Shown one piece after another: positions 13,468 to 25,469 of a stretch of 64,000 bases of DNA. The stretch is from assembly GCA_030063045.1 (NCBI GenBank), contig JAQSEB010000017.1, forward strand, positions 1,612,001-1,676,000, written 5' to 3'. Within the stretch, counting starts at the first letter, position 1, and every line of letters starts with the position of its first letter. Source of the DNA: Pratylenchus scribneri (lineage: Eukaryota > Nematoda > Chromadorea > Rhabditida > Pratylenchidae). The position numbers and the translations under genes are program-made. The notes beneath the pieces are model-generated. The model was not told the DNA's origin, did not search any database, and worked only from the letters and a program-made list of their open reading frames with translations.

Positions 13468-13656
13468 AAAACAAACAGAAGCGAAGAAAATTATGAACGA
13501 ATTGACACGAATTACAAAGATTAATTCCATTATTTTTCTATATTATTTTTATAGTCAATTTCCTTTTTCCAATTAAATATCACTTTTATAAAAAAACAAT
13601 CAAAATATTTTAACATTTTAAACTCCCATAAATCCGAATTGTTGAAGGCGAATAAA

Positions 13657-14936
13657 ATGCCGTCAACCACCACCACAACAGCGGGAGGGCTAACCAATCA
13701 AATAGGCGACGATGGCATAAAATTGGGCCAATTCATTCTTTTTTGCTTTCACCTCAATTGGCACCCGGCGGTGCTTTTCCATTATTCGGGATTGGTTTGG
13801 CTACTGCCACTTCTACCCCTGTGCAGAAAGCCCAGTCAACTTCAAAACTCCCCTAGGGGCTCACTCAAAACAATTTAACCGAATTGGGTGTTTCCCTTCC
13901 TTCTATCCATCGACTTTCCCTTCAATTTCCACCAAATTCCCGCAAAAAATGGCTAACAAAATGGCCACAAGCAGCCATTCCAATGGGCGTCCACCGCTCA
14001 TGGCCAAAACGGCAACGCATCTTCATCATCAACCACAACAAAATTCCTTCGTTTTTGGTTCCTCAACCCCTCGGGAACTTTCGCACATTACCCACCCAAA
14101 AGTGACAAAAAGGGAACGGCTCATTGACACAAAGTTGAAGCCAAAGAGGAATGCCGGCGAACGGGATATTGTCTATTATATGCGGCAGGCCAGATCCAGG
14201 GATAGCCGAGGTCGAAAAACAATGGAAATTTGATTCTTTACGCAAATATTCACAGAGCCAGAAAGGAAAGGGGGCGTTTCAAGGAATTATGCATTTGGTT
14301 CTTCCACACCCCGGTCCCTTTCCCATATGAGCAATTTGTCAAGGGCACAACGCGTTTATGATGCCAAAATTGAAAGGAAATTGGACCATTGGGAGGCGGA
14401 GAGGAATGCGGCACAAAATATGGCCGGTGAATAAATGGAAGGGAAATTAGGGGAATATTCCACAATTAATCAGGGGCAAATCGGTCACTTTCAACAAGAG
14501 ACTCTCGGCCGGATGAAGATGCGGTAAATTTGTTGGGAATTGGGATTGAGTGATTGATTATTGAATATTGGAATTGCAGTTGAGTGAGCCGGATTTAGTC
14601 CAAGATCGGCAACGAGATTTTGATTTGGAAAAGCCGGCGGCAATGGGAAAGGCGAATGAATGGGCCAAGAAACCAAACAAATTGGCACATCAAGAGGAGG
14701 AGGATGAAGAGGAGAACGGGGAAAGATCAAAGGAATTGCCGATGGATCAACCGGATAGGAGCAAAGAATTTGGGGAGGAGATGGGAAATGGAAATGCCGA
14801 ATTGAATAATAGAATGCCGGATTTGGAGGAGGAGGGAAGGGCCAATACGGTACAAATGGAGAAGGAAAGAGAAATGGCCATGGGCATTCGGAAAATTGGG
14901 GGCGACGGACACATCAGCCCAGTCAGCGATTTTTGA
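13657..14936 (+). CDS. Unnamed protein with duplicated FGSSTPR motif
   Basis: The product is not recognised. Several exons on the plus strand encode a low-complexity N-terminus (MPSTTTTTAGG). Two related modules follow: FVFGSSTPRELSHI at about 14060 and YAFGSSTPRSLSHMS at about 14300. Each is followed by a basic, probably helical stretch (TKRERLIDTKLKPKRN; SRAQRVYDAKIERKLD). The last exon (about 14580-14936) is acidic and Glu-rich (HQEEEDEEENGERSK) and ends at a TGA. The codon style matches the neighbours. The two modules look like an internal duplication. Exon borders between 13700 and 14230 are unresolved. It could be a cytoskeletal or scaffold protein, but that is only a guess. Confidence 0.55.
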
Positions 14937-15137
14937 TAAAAAATTGAGAGGAAAAGGATATTCCATTGTCCATCAAATATTTCCAATTTCCCTTCATTTT
15001 TATTTCATTTTGAATATTACTATTTGAGAATAAATAATTCATAGGAAAGTCAATTGGAAAATTGCTAATTTTGTCTCGATTTCTTGCCTTTGCCTATTGC
15101 CATATTTCCACATAAATTTCCTCTTTTTTGAAATACA

Positions 15138-16283
15138 ATGACGACACAAAATGGGCAATTATTGGAAGAGGAGGATGGTCGAAGCCCAACAACATCAGTT
15201 GATTTGGATAAACAATTTTTGGCCGAGGCCGATTGGCTGCAAAAGGCCAGGGCCAGACCGGCCTTCCAGCAAGTCCATTCTCCCCAAATTTCCAGCCTAT
15301 TTACTGGTCGTTTTCAGTTGAAAATTCTTTTGGTTGATTGTTGTCGTCGATTGAATGCCCAACAAAAATGCGCCGATCCGGAATTGTCGGCCGAACCAAG
15401 ACCAAAACCGCAAACCAAAAAATTCCAATTGCAACCGAGGGGTGGCCTCCAAGAAAGCAGCGCACTTTCCGCGATGGTTTGCCTTTGTGGGGACAGTGTG
15501 GTTCAAGCCGAAGTTTCTCTCAAATATGCCAAAAGTGCTTCGGGTTTTTATCGGGCCACGGCACAGCCGGATGTCCATTGGAAAATGGTTTTACCCCAAT
15601 TTTTCCTTAACCAAATATTTTTGTTTCCATCATTATTTTCAGCAACAACTCCAAGATGCCTCAAATGCAATTGTGCGAGCTTTGGACACATTATACAGGG
15701 TTTAGGGAAATCAAAATGCCCCAAAGGCAATTCACACTTTTAGGGCCAACGTCGCTATGAAGAGGCCCGTCAAAAGGAGGCGGATGTGCGCGAATTGTTG
15801 GCCGCCATTTTTGAGGCAATTAAAGCCGATTTAAAATTGGCCCGCGCCTCATTGACAATGTAAAATTGTTTGAATCTAATTAATTGGAATATAAATATTT
15901 ACAGGCCAAAAAAGAAATCCCTTGTTGAGGTTGGCCTAAATTGAATATTGCCCAAAAATTGGCAAAATTCCTATTTCCAGCTTTGTAATTTCCATCCAAT
16001 CAAATCATTTGTTCCCCCTTTGCCCCATGACATTCTTCTCTCCTTTTACATTTCCTCTGCTAAAATCGTTTGTGCCGCATATCAAGTCGCACAAAAGGAA
16101 GGGGCACAAACAGTGACGGTCGGTCAAAATGGTCAAAAACATTGAATTCATTCGGTTTTATAGGTTTATCAGGCCGAATGCCAAATTCCAAGGCTTATTG
16201 AGTTGGTCCAGCAGCTGAATGCCGCATTCTCCGTTGCCCACAATTTTTGGGCCAATTTTGCACTTCTAATCGACCGAAATTGA
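15138..16283 (+). CDS. Unnamed helical (coiled-coil/BAR-like) protein
   Basis: I do not recognise this product. It starts MTTQNGQLLEEEDGRSP at 15138. Later exons have the heptad-like, Ala/Arg/Glu-rich look of a helical bundle: LQDASNAIVRALDTLYR (about 15650), RRYEEARQKEADVRELLAAI and KADLKLARASL (about 15750-15860), SSAKIVCAAYQVAQKE (about 16050), and YQAECQIPRLIELVQQLNAA, ending in ANFALLIDRN with a TGA at 16281-16283. Helical segments of this type occur in BAR-domain and SH3BP5-like proteins, but no diagnostic motif is visible. Exon joins in 15300-15640 are uncertain because several frames are open. Confidence 0.5.
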
Positions 16284-16412
16284 AATTGAACAAAATTTTA
16301 ATTTAAATTGAATAAAATTCTATAATATTGAATTTTCCATAATAAATAAATTTGTTTAAATCAATGAAAATGCCTCTGGCTAAAATTCCAATTTTTAATA
16401 TTTAAATAGGCC

Positions 16413-19400
16413 ATGAAAATGGGCTCAATTCGGCCAAGGCGTTCCATCTCCATTTTTTGTTTTTTAATTGGATTCATTTTGGGTTGGCTTTTCCTTGGGG
16501 GCAATGAAAAGGCCGAAATAGAAGACATCCAAATGGCAGAAAATTGGGAGCGGAAATTGGTTGAACAAAAACCTCAACAACCCCAGCAGCAATTGGGGGC
16601 CAAGGTTTATTTCCCTATGGGATTTTTGGACATTTATTTGTGTGGGCTTTAGCTGGATCGACCCCGTTTTGTACAATCCGAATTGGGCATTCGCTAACAA
16701 TTGTTGATCCTTTTGTTGGCACGTTCTCCTTCAATCACGCCTGCCCTTTTTGCCCTTCTTTCTCTCAAAGTCCCAATTCGAACTTTTGTTATTCCACAGT
16801 CTGGGCCAATTCCCGAATTGCCATCAAATGCTCAGCCGATCTCAATTAGACCGGGCCCAATTGCCCTCCTTTCTGCCATCGCAAATCAGGCAAGAGCCCA
16901 AAATCATTTAAATATTCTTTATCATTCATCAAATTCTTTCATTCATTCAAATCAAAGACCCTTCCTCATATTATTTAGTCTTTGCATGATTCGGCCGATT
17001 GGTTCTTCATTTTGCCAGATTCAACTTTTTTGAACCTTTTCCACCTCCAAAAATTGATTTCCTCTCTACAATGGAATTCGCCATTGGCCCTTGGCCATGG
17101 TGAAGGTGATTACTGTCATTTGGATGGAGGAATCCTCCTTTCGGCACCCGCTCTCCATTCCCTCATCCAAAATCGGCATTTATGTCATGGCCTTTTGCCA
17201 AATGGACGAAATGAGGTTTTCATAAATGAATTGAATGGAAAATTAGTTGAATTCAAAGAATTCGGCACTGGAAACATGCATTCGGCTGGCAGCAAATTTG
17301 ACATGCAAATCGAAAGAGGGAATTGGAATGAGGTGGTGGCGAATTGGGGCGGATACGGAAAATGGAAGTGGAATGGATTCAATTCATGGTGAAAAGTTTT
17401 AAATGCATGGACAATTCTAAGAAACCTTTTCTAGTTTACAATTACAACTAGAATCACAATTACAAATTTAGAATTTACAATTACAAATCAGAATTACAAT
17501 TACAATCGCAAATCAGAATTTTATAATTACAAATCAGAATTACAATTACAATCGCAAATCAGAATTTTACAATTACAAATCAAAATTACAATTACAATCG
17601 CAAATCAGAATTTTACAATTACAAATCAGAATTACAATTACAATCGCAAATCAGAATTTTACAATTACAAATCAGAATTACAATTACAATCGCAAATCAG
17701 AATTTTACAATTACAAATCAGAATTACAATTACAATCGCAAATCAGAATTTTACAATTACAAATCAAAATTACAATTACAATCGCAAATCAGAATTTTAC
17801 AATTACAAATCAGAATTACAATTACAATCGCAAATCAGAATTTTACAATTACAAATCAGAATTACAATTACAATCGCAAATCAGAATTTTACAATTACAA
17901 TCGCAAATCAGAATTTTATAATTACAAATCAGAATTACAATTACAATCGCAAATCAGAATTTTACAATTACAAATCAAAATTACAATTACAATCGCAAAT
18001 CAGAATTTTACAATTACAAATCAGAATTACAATTACAATCGCAAATCAGAATTTTACAATTACAAATCAGAATTACAATTACAATCGCAAATCAGAATTT
18101 TACAATTACAAATCAGAATTACAATTACAATCGCAAATCAGAATTTTACAATTACAAATCAGAATTACAATTACAATCGCAAATCAGAATTTTACAATTA
18201 CAAATCAGAATTACAATTACAATCGCAAATCAGAATTTTACAATTACAATCGCAAATCAGAATTTTACAATTACAAATCAGAATTACAATTACAATCGCA
18301 AATCAGAATTACAATTACAAATCAGAATTACAATTACAATCGCAAATCAGAGTTACAATTGCAATCGCAAATCAGAATTACAATTACAATCGCAAATCAG
18401 AATTACAATTACAATCGCAAATCAGAATTACAATTACAATCGCAAATCAGAATTACAATTACAATCGCAAATCAGAATTACAATTACAATCGCAAATCAG
18501 AATTACAATTACAATCGCAAATCAGAATTACAATTACAATCGCAAATCAGAATTACAATTACAATTACAATTACAAATCAGAATTACAATTACAATCGCA
18601 AATCAGAATTACAATTACAAATCAGAATTACAATTACATTTACAAATCAGAATTACAATTACAATTATAAATCAGAATTTTACAATTACAATCGCAAATC
18701 AGAATTACAATTACAAGAGAAAAATCATAATTAAGTACTACAAAACAAAAACAAATCGAATATTTGCCTAAAAATGTAGAAAATCAAATAGTGATTGATA
18801 AGAGATAAATTGAATAAATAGAATAATTCCTGTGGAAATCAAATTCATTTTTATTGGATTTTGACCGATCATTTGCTGATTAATAATCATTTTATGACAA
18901 AAACTATCACTAATACTTATTTTAATATCTTTCAGACCAAATTGGCCATCTTTCAATGTTGGGCGGTTTCAACATGTCCACAACAATTTCGGGCCTTCTC
19001 TCCGAAAGGGATGTGCATTCTCTAGAGGAACATTTCCTCCATGTAGAATTGACCGAAATTAACGCCCAAATTGGGGAATTGGAATTTGAATTGGGGGAAA
19101 TGGGAGAGAATGATGCGATTGGTTGGCCAATTGGAGTTCAGATGGCCGAAAAGCCTCCAAATCGATTCCAAGGTTGATCCCAAATTCCAGCCATGGAATT
19201 ATTCCTTCTCCTTTTGTGCAGTTCCAATTTGGGAAATGTTGAATAATGAATGGAAATTGTTTGGCAACAATCCGGATGAAAATTACATCGAAATTTCCGG
19301 AGAGGAATGGACCGAATTGATGGAAGAGGCGATGAAAAGAGTGGCACCAAAATGTGGGGAAATTCAGCCGAAAATGAGACAGGCATATAGGCAAGAAAAT

Positions 19401-20924
19401 AGATTGGAGGAATTCCATTGAAAATTTAAATATTTTAGGAAATTCAGCCCTGGTAGAGGTATAGATTATTTTATGGATTTGGAATGTGCAGAATTGGTGG
19501 AAAGAGTCCAATTGATTCGGCCAATTGAGTCAACAAAATTAATGGAAATGGTGAAAAATGATGGATTTTGGCATTCTTTGTTATCATTATCATATTCAGG
19601 TGCCATTTGTGAAAGAAGATAGGGAATTGGCCATCCTCGGTAAGTAAAATACTAAATAGCGAAAAAATAAATGGGACTTCCAAAATTATTTTCCTCTCAC
19701 ATTTGCCCAACAATTCTCCAACCAACCCACTTTCACAGTGCCCGTCGATTCGGCCAACCAAGTTCGGGGCATTCGGCCACTTCTTCGCCGCATTTTGGCA
19801 ATTTGCCTCCAAACATCATTGGACTCACCAAAAATGCGCATTTTAGTTGCCACCCGGCAGATGGACGCAAAATTGATTCGACTTTTAGCCGCTGATTTGG
19901 GCGAAATGAAAAGAAGGTAATGAGGGGGAGGGAATATTTTAGTGAATGAATTTTTTTGATAGATGTCATTCCACATTGGATTCAACACTTCTCCTACTCA
20001 AACCAGACCCCTTTAGCCAAATACCAATTCAAGTGGCCGCTTTGGATGAGGCGGTCGGTTTTGCATACAGTATTTTATGGGAGGGGCGAGGCAATTGGCT
20101 GCGGAAGAAGTTGAAAAGAGAGGGAGGGAACAGGGAATCCATTCATTTGCAAATAAAAATGAAATTGCCTTTGGGCTTATAGTAGGCAGCCAGTTAAATC
20201 ATTTATTTATGTGTATATTGTCCATCAAAATACTTTAAATGTTTGATGAAAACTCGAATCGAATTTTAGTAAATTTGCATAAATTTTTGATATTTTAAAA
20301 TAAGCTAAAAAATTTAGTCCAATTTTCTTCCATTAAAGGTGGATCGTTTCGGCCATCAAAATCTTTTCCTTCTTATGTCGCCATTTGCCGATTTTCAAGC
20401 CGATTTTCTCGATCGAACTCGGCTAAATGCAATTCGCAATTTCCAGGCATTTTATTTAAATTTTAATTTATCCATTCATTTTTTGAAGATTTCATTTCCA
20501 ATTCCATTCGCCGAATTCAACCAATTTGTCGCCGGATTGACTCCAAAAGAGGCTGAACAATTTGTGGTACACAAAACCAGAGGCCGATTTGACACTGAAA
20601 ATTGGGATGTGGTCGCCCTTTTTGGGTCAGTCCCAAAATTTCCAAAATTTATTTTTATTTTATTTTAGTGATGATTTTGCCAGGGCCCGTTCTCGCCATT
20701 CCTCCTCCTCTCCACCTTCATCCATTCTCCAACTTTTCCTTGGCCAATCCCGCCTCCACATTCTCCGCCAAATTGAACCGTCCCTTCGAATTCGGCCCCA
20801 TCCTTGGGTTTGTGGCCAACATCAAAGAAAATGCGAAAGGAGAAGACGGCTTGGATTGGGCACAAGGGCCCAATTGGCCAGATTGGTTTTGGCACCCGAA
20901 ACAAACAACAAAGATGGCCAATAA
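16413..20924 (+). CDS. mig-22: Chondroitin polymerizing factor (MIG-22/CHPF), with in-frame TAA
   Basis: CHPF works with chondroitin synthase in the Golgi to extend chondroitin chains. Exon 1 (16413-16604) has a basic start and one type II membrane anchor. Exon 2 (16653-16889) has LDRPRFVQSELGIR, then a TAA (16695-16697), then QLLILLLARS in the same frame, as in CHPF. Exon 3 starts at 16979 with DWFFILPDSTFLN and YCHLDGGILLS. After a long intron filled by satellite array 2, the exon at 18936 resumes with LLSERDVHSLEEHFLHVEL and INAQIGEL. Later exons carry AIGWPIG, FSPGRGIDYFMDLE, VQLIRPIES, ADFLDRTRLNAI and GRFDTEN. The last exon ends RAQLARLVLAPETNN, stop 20924. I could not join the exon at 16979 in frame to that at 18936. 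It is either a damaged copy or contains an error or recoded stop. Confidence 0.8.
16605..16652 (+). other. Intron 1 of mig-22 (48 bp)
   Basis: GT at 16605 and AG at 16651-16652. Both flanking exons are in phase 0, which fixes the frame in which the TAA at 16695 falls. Confidence 0.7.
17435..18715 (+). repeat. Satellite array 2, inside a mig-22 intron
   Basis: Same family as array 1. In the first 850 bp it forms a regular two-part unit of about 46 bp: a variant beginning AATTTTACAATTACAAATCAG followed by the 25-bp form. From about 18300 it changes to plain 25-bp units. It lies between two exons of the mig-22 homologue, in the sense orientation of that gene. Confidence 0.97.
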
Positions 20925-21187
20925 TCCAATTTTTTGTTACATTCCAAATTTGTTTTTCTCTCTCATCAAATGTGCCTTTTTTATTTAGTGCAATTTGACT
21001 TCTCAAATTCTAATCAAATTTGTGCCTTAATTTGAAATTTGAACATTCCATTTTAATTTCCAATTTATTTTTGCCATTAAATTAAATTCTTTTTGCTCAT
21101 ATTCTGTTATATTCTTGCCCATTATTCTTTTTGTCATAATAAAACATTTAATTAATTAAAAATTCGAATAAATTTACAATAAATTTT
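20925..21187. other. Spacer between convergent mig-22 and ptr genes
   Basis: AT-rich 3' flanks. A possible polyadenylation signal (AATAAA) lies near 21178. No gene seen. Confidence 0.4.
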
Positions 21188-24100
21188 TTATTTTGATTCA
21201 CCGGTTAATTTATTATTTTCTTCCTCCCCTTCTTCCATATTTCTCCTCATTCTGTTCAATTTCTTCTTCTCATCCACTCCCCCCATTTTTGACTCTGGGA
21301 ATGCGCAGAGTAAGCAAGGTAAAAAGAATAATCCATGCAATAATCCAATCGAGATCACCGCAAAAATCTACAAAAAATGTGAAATTAAGGAAAATCTGGG
21401 AAGGGGAAATTGACTGTTTTTGCGAAAGCAACAATGGCATAAGTGGGTACAAAAATGAGTGGAAGCATACAAAGGACGGTTGAAATGCCTTTAGGGAATA
21501 ATGTGAAGAATGGATATTTTTGGATATACTGTAAATTGGGATTACCTGCTTGGAGCATTGGTGGGCACATTTCTGCAAAAAAGGACAAAATTAATTGATA
21601 ATTTAATATTAATTTATTTGCAATTTTAAGCGAACCATCCAAACTTTGTGCAATCCTCTGCACACTGTTTTGGTGTCCCCTTTTTGTGTTATAATATTGA
21701 TGGGCCACATGTGCCGTATAATCAACGGAGAATCCGGTGGCCAACAAAACATCGACCATTGTGACTGGGTCAAGGTCGGCACCGGCCCAACTGATCACTC
21801 CAATCATTGCTAAAGAGTAATTAATTGGATGAAATTAAATAAATTTGGGTATTATTTACTAAAGCAAATTGAAGTAATGCAAAGTGCAATGGCACCAACA
21901 CCGGTTGGATGCGAAATGAACAGGGAACAGACCAATGCCATGCAAACAATTGTCACCTTTTGGGTAATTTACAATGAAGAATGGGGGGATTGTGGGTGGA
22001 ACGAACTGCGATTGAGCTGATCAAATCACTTTTGACCGTCAACAACATATTCAATATTGGCCTGAATTTTGGGGGATGGAAATAGGAGGATAAAAGCATT
22101 GAGGTCATTTTGTTCCTAGCATCCTTTTTATACTATTTGGTTAATTTTACCCCATCAAAATGTCATAATAATGCCCCTGTCCCTGATACTCACGCATCCG
22201 CATCATGCATTGTTGCATTGAATTGTGGATGTTCTTCCAAAACGGCTCGGACCTTTTCCTCGGCCACAGCCCTATTCCACCATTCTGTCATTCCCCTGGC
22301 CACAACCGAAAATTGAAAAGCCTTTAATTGCAATTTGCCATCTTCCCTGCAAATTCAACCGAATTCTCTGTGAATATTATTTTGAATATTTTACCCTTTT
22401 TGTGCCTTCACATTTGGGGGATTGCCCAATTGGGCCATGAAAAAGTCCAAATTGTCCAATGATGGGCGATATTCCCTGCTCCGACCAAAGCCCAATTTAC
22501 GCCAAAATTCCGTATTTTTCCTATCAAATTCCAAATAGGATCGAAGCCACAGCAAAGTTCGACTGGGGCCCCAACTTTCGGGAAGGCCTTCCAATTGGCC
22601 AACCATTTTGTTGAATTCGGCCAACTTCAAAAAATATTTTTATTGGGAATATATTTCTGATGGGACTTGTTCCGGATTGGAAATATTCGGTGGTCGATTC
22701 ACAATAACCGTAATTGGGAAAAATTCATCGAAAACTTCGCGCACTGAACTAATTGAATGGGCCAATGGAGAATCGGAGGGAAATGCTTTGGATGGTTCAA
22801 ATGTGGATTTTAGCCTGTAAAAATGGCCAAGTTAAATAACAAAAATGTTGGATTCACCTCAAAACACCACTAATGCAAATTGCGTAAAGGGCAATGGCCA
22901 CAAAAATGGCACAAAAATTCTGCCCCGGGTGGAATGAAGGAATTCGGCATAATGAAGGACCCAAGTGGCCGGAGAGGGCGAATTTGAAGGGGAATTTGGG
23001 GTGATGGAGGAAGGTGGCAATGTTTTTTGGGGTTCGGCCAAGGGTATGGGGGAATGGCGAGGACAATGGGCCGAGAGGAGAACGAGGACCGGAGCAAGAA
23101 GGGAAAAAGTTAAAATGAAATCAATGAAAACGGCGATCTGTGGAAAAATGGACAATAAATGATCAAAAAAAGCTATATTAAAGTGGAAAACGCACCGATG
23201 TGCACAAACAAAAGAGGCTCATTTGTGGTGTTGGCGTAAAAAAGCCAATGCCAAATGCGATCGTATTTGTGAGGGAAGTAATTGTAATGGATGGGCCAAT
23301 GTGGACAAGGACAAGCGAAAGCCGCTGGCCAAGATTGGGAATGGAGGAATGGACCGGTTGTTGCCAAGATTGCAACATTATGAAACTGAAAATGGAAGAG
23401 AGGATTATGGCATCCATCTCATTTTGTGATTATTACGCATCATCGACGCCGACACCGGCAATCAGGAATGGGGTAACGCACATTATTGTGTCTAAAAAAG
23501 GTATTTTAAAGGATAATGCTTGGTCATTTTTAGGATAAAATTGCTGCCAAAATTGTTAAATTAGAGTGGAAGGGAATATAAAGAGAAAAGATTAGTACCA
23601 AAAGGCATAAATTTAGAATTAATCCAGAAATTCCCGAGAAACGGAAATCACATAAAATTCTAAAAAAATTTTACATGTTCGATTGCCGAGCCAAGTGTTA
23701 AGACCAAAAGCAGCCAATGAGGAAAGGAGGGGGCAAAGAACGGAAACAAGGACAATGCAAAGGACGGCCGGCAATGAGACCAATGAACCCATTTTACGGT
23801 AAACAACAAAAGTGACAAATAAAAGGAGCAAAAGGAGGCCAATTGACATTAAGATGGTGGCCTGGGGGAAAATGGGAGTGACATTTTGGGGATTCGGTGG
23901 AGATGGAACCTTACCTGAATGGCACCGCGGATCATTTCCCTGAAAAAAGGCGAATATTCATTTAAATTTATTGTGCCTTCACCTGTTGGCAATTTCGTCG
24001 CCAAAAATCTTGAAATTCACGTGTCGAAGTTGGCCACCATTCTGAGCCTCTTCAAAAAGGCGAAGTGTGGATTGGCGAAGCCGTTGGCGACTTCCTATGG

Positions 24101-25469
24101 TGTCGGCCCGGTTGAAATACCACAAAATGATGGTACGAACAAAAAGAGGACGATGATGGCCAACAACAGCAGAAGAATGGTTTGCTTGTGGATCATCTTG
24201 GCTGCGTGCATTTTGGCCAAGTGGCCCATTTACCCCCTCACCGATGAATCGAGTACCGAAGAAATTGATGCCAACAAAGAGAGGAATTCCCCGGTATCGG
24301 GAGACGGGATAATCCAATTGTAATTGGCCATCAGATTGGCTGCCATTTGTGGCCAATAGTGAATGCTGAAATTGGAGAAATTGGTTTAGGAATGTGGGAA
24401 GGAGGTAGGGATGACCGCCACTGTGTGGAATGGACGATTCAGCTGGCAAAGGGGATCACAGGCGCGCAACCTTCAATTTCGATGAGAATAAAATGGATTT
24501 AAGAAAGATTATAAAATTTTGTTTAATTTTTGACAATTTTATGGTTTGAAAAACTTGCCCGCTCTGTTCATCCCTATACAACATTGCACCACTCAATTCC
24601 GAATCCAATTGAAGGACCTATGAATTCGTGCCAAAAATACAAATAAAATAGGCTTAATGTGTGAGAATGGACTTCGCGAATTTGTTCCTCTCGAAGCATT
24701 GTTCCCTCGTCCTTGGCGGTGAACAAAATGAAACTACAAAAAGAATGAAGGGAAAATTTGAGGATGAATCCAAAACTAACGCCCTTTGAGGGGAAGTGGA
24801 CAAATTGAAGAATTCCTGGTAGATTGTCTCCTCCCTATAAAATTTTAGATTATGGCCATTTCCATCCCCCATCTCATTTCAAACCGCATTGATTTGGAAT
24901 TCTCGGGACTGAACGAACGGCGAATATCATATTCTATGATGGATGGGGAAAGGAAAGTGTCCCTCAAAACAGTCAATTTTTACTGACCAATGTTGATGTT
25001 GAGTAAATGGATGGAAAGGATGAAAATGAGGGCCAATGAGGCCAAAATATGCCAAAGGGGATGGGCAGCGATGAAATGGCCAAGCCGCGCATTGATCCGA
25101 TCAAAAAGGCTGAAAAGGCACATCCCTCTTCAATTTTGTTTTGTATTTTGTTGGATGATGAGGGACAAACCGAGTGGATGATGATGGAGGGAATGCGCCA
25201 AAAGGGAGTAGGAAGAAAAAGGCAAACGGAGGGCAAGAATTGGGGCAAAGGAGGAAGGGGGCGGTGCTGAACTGTTGTTGTTGGAGTTCGTGAAGTGGCG
25301 AATTGGAGGGAACAGGTGCAAGTGGGGAGGATGGCCACAAAAACAGGTTGCCTTCCGTTGGAAGGTCTTCATCTTCAACTTCATTCCTCCCTTCACCTCC
25401 TTCCCCGGTTGCCAAGGTGTCGTTTTGGTCCGTTTGGGGGTCGTCGACTGTGGACCAAGGTTTTCTCAT
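21188..25469 (-). CDS. Patched-related (PTR) sterol-sensing-domain protein
   Basis: Patched-related proteins are 12-membrane-segment RND-type permeases that are greatly expanded in nematodes. Minus-strand exons in order: LFDRINARLGHFIAAHPL with the first membrane segment (about 25130-24990), FSPENSKSMRFE and EETIYQEFFNLSTSP (24900-24790), IPLFVGINFFGTRF (about 24300), a multi-span sterol-sensing domain with the GVGVDDA motif (about 23450) and SITITSLTNTIAFGIG (about 23290). The second half has LEGLPESWGPSRT, DPVTMVDVLLATGFSVDYTAHV (about 21760) and VPTYAIVAFAKT. A final exon adds IGLLHGLFFLPCLLC and an acidic/basic tail ending at 21188. The start is uncertain; an ATG at 25469 is the best candidate. 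The two GxxxD-type motifs of the family are present. Confidence 0.85.
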
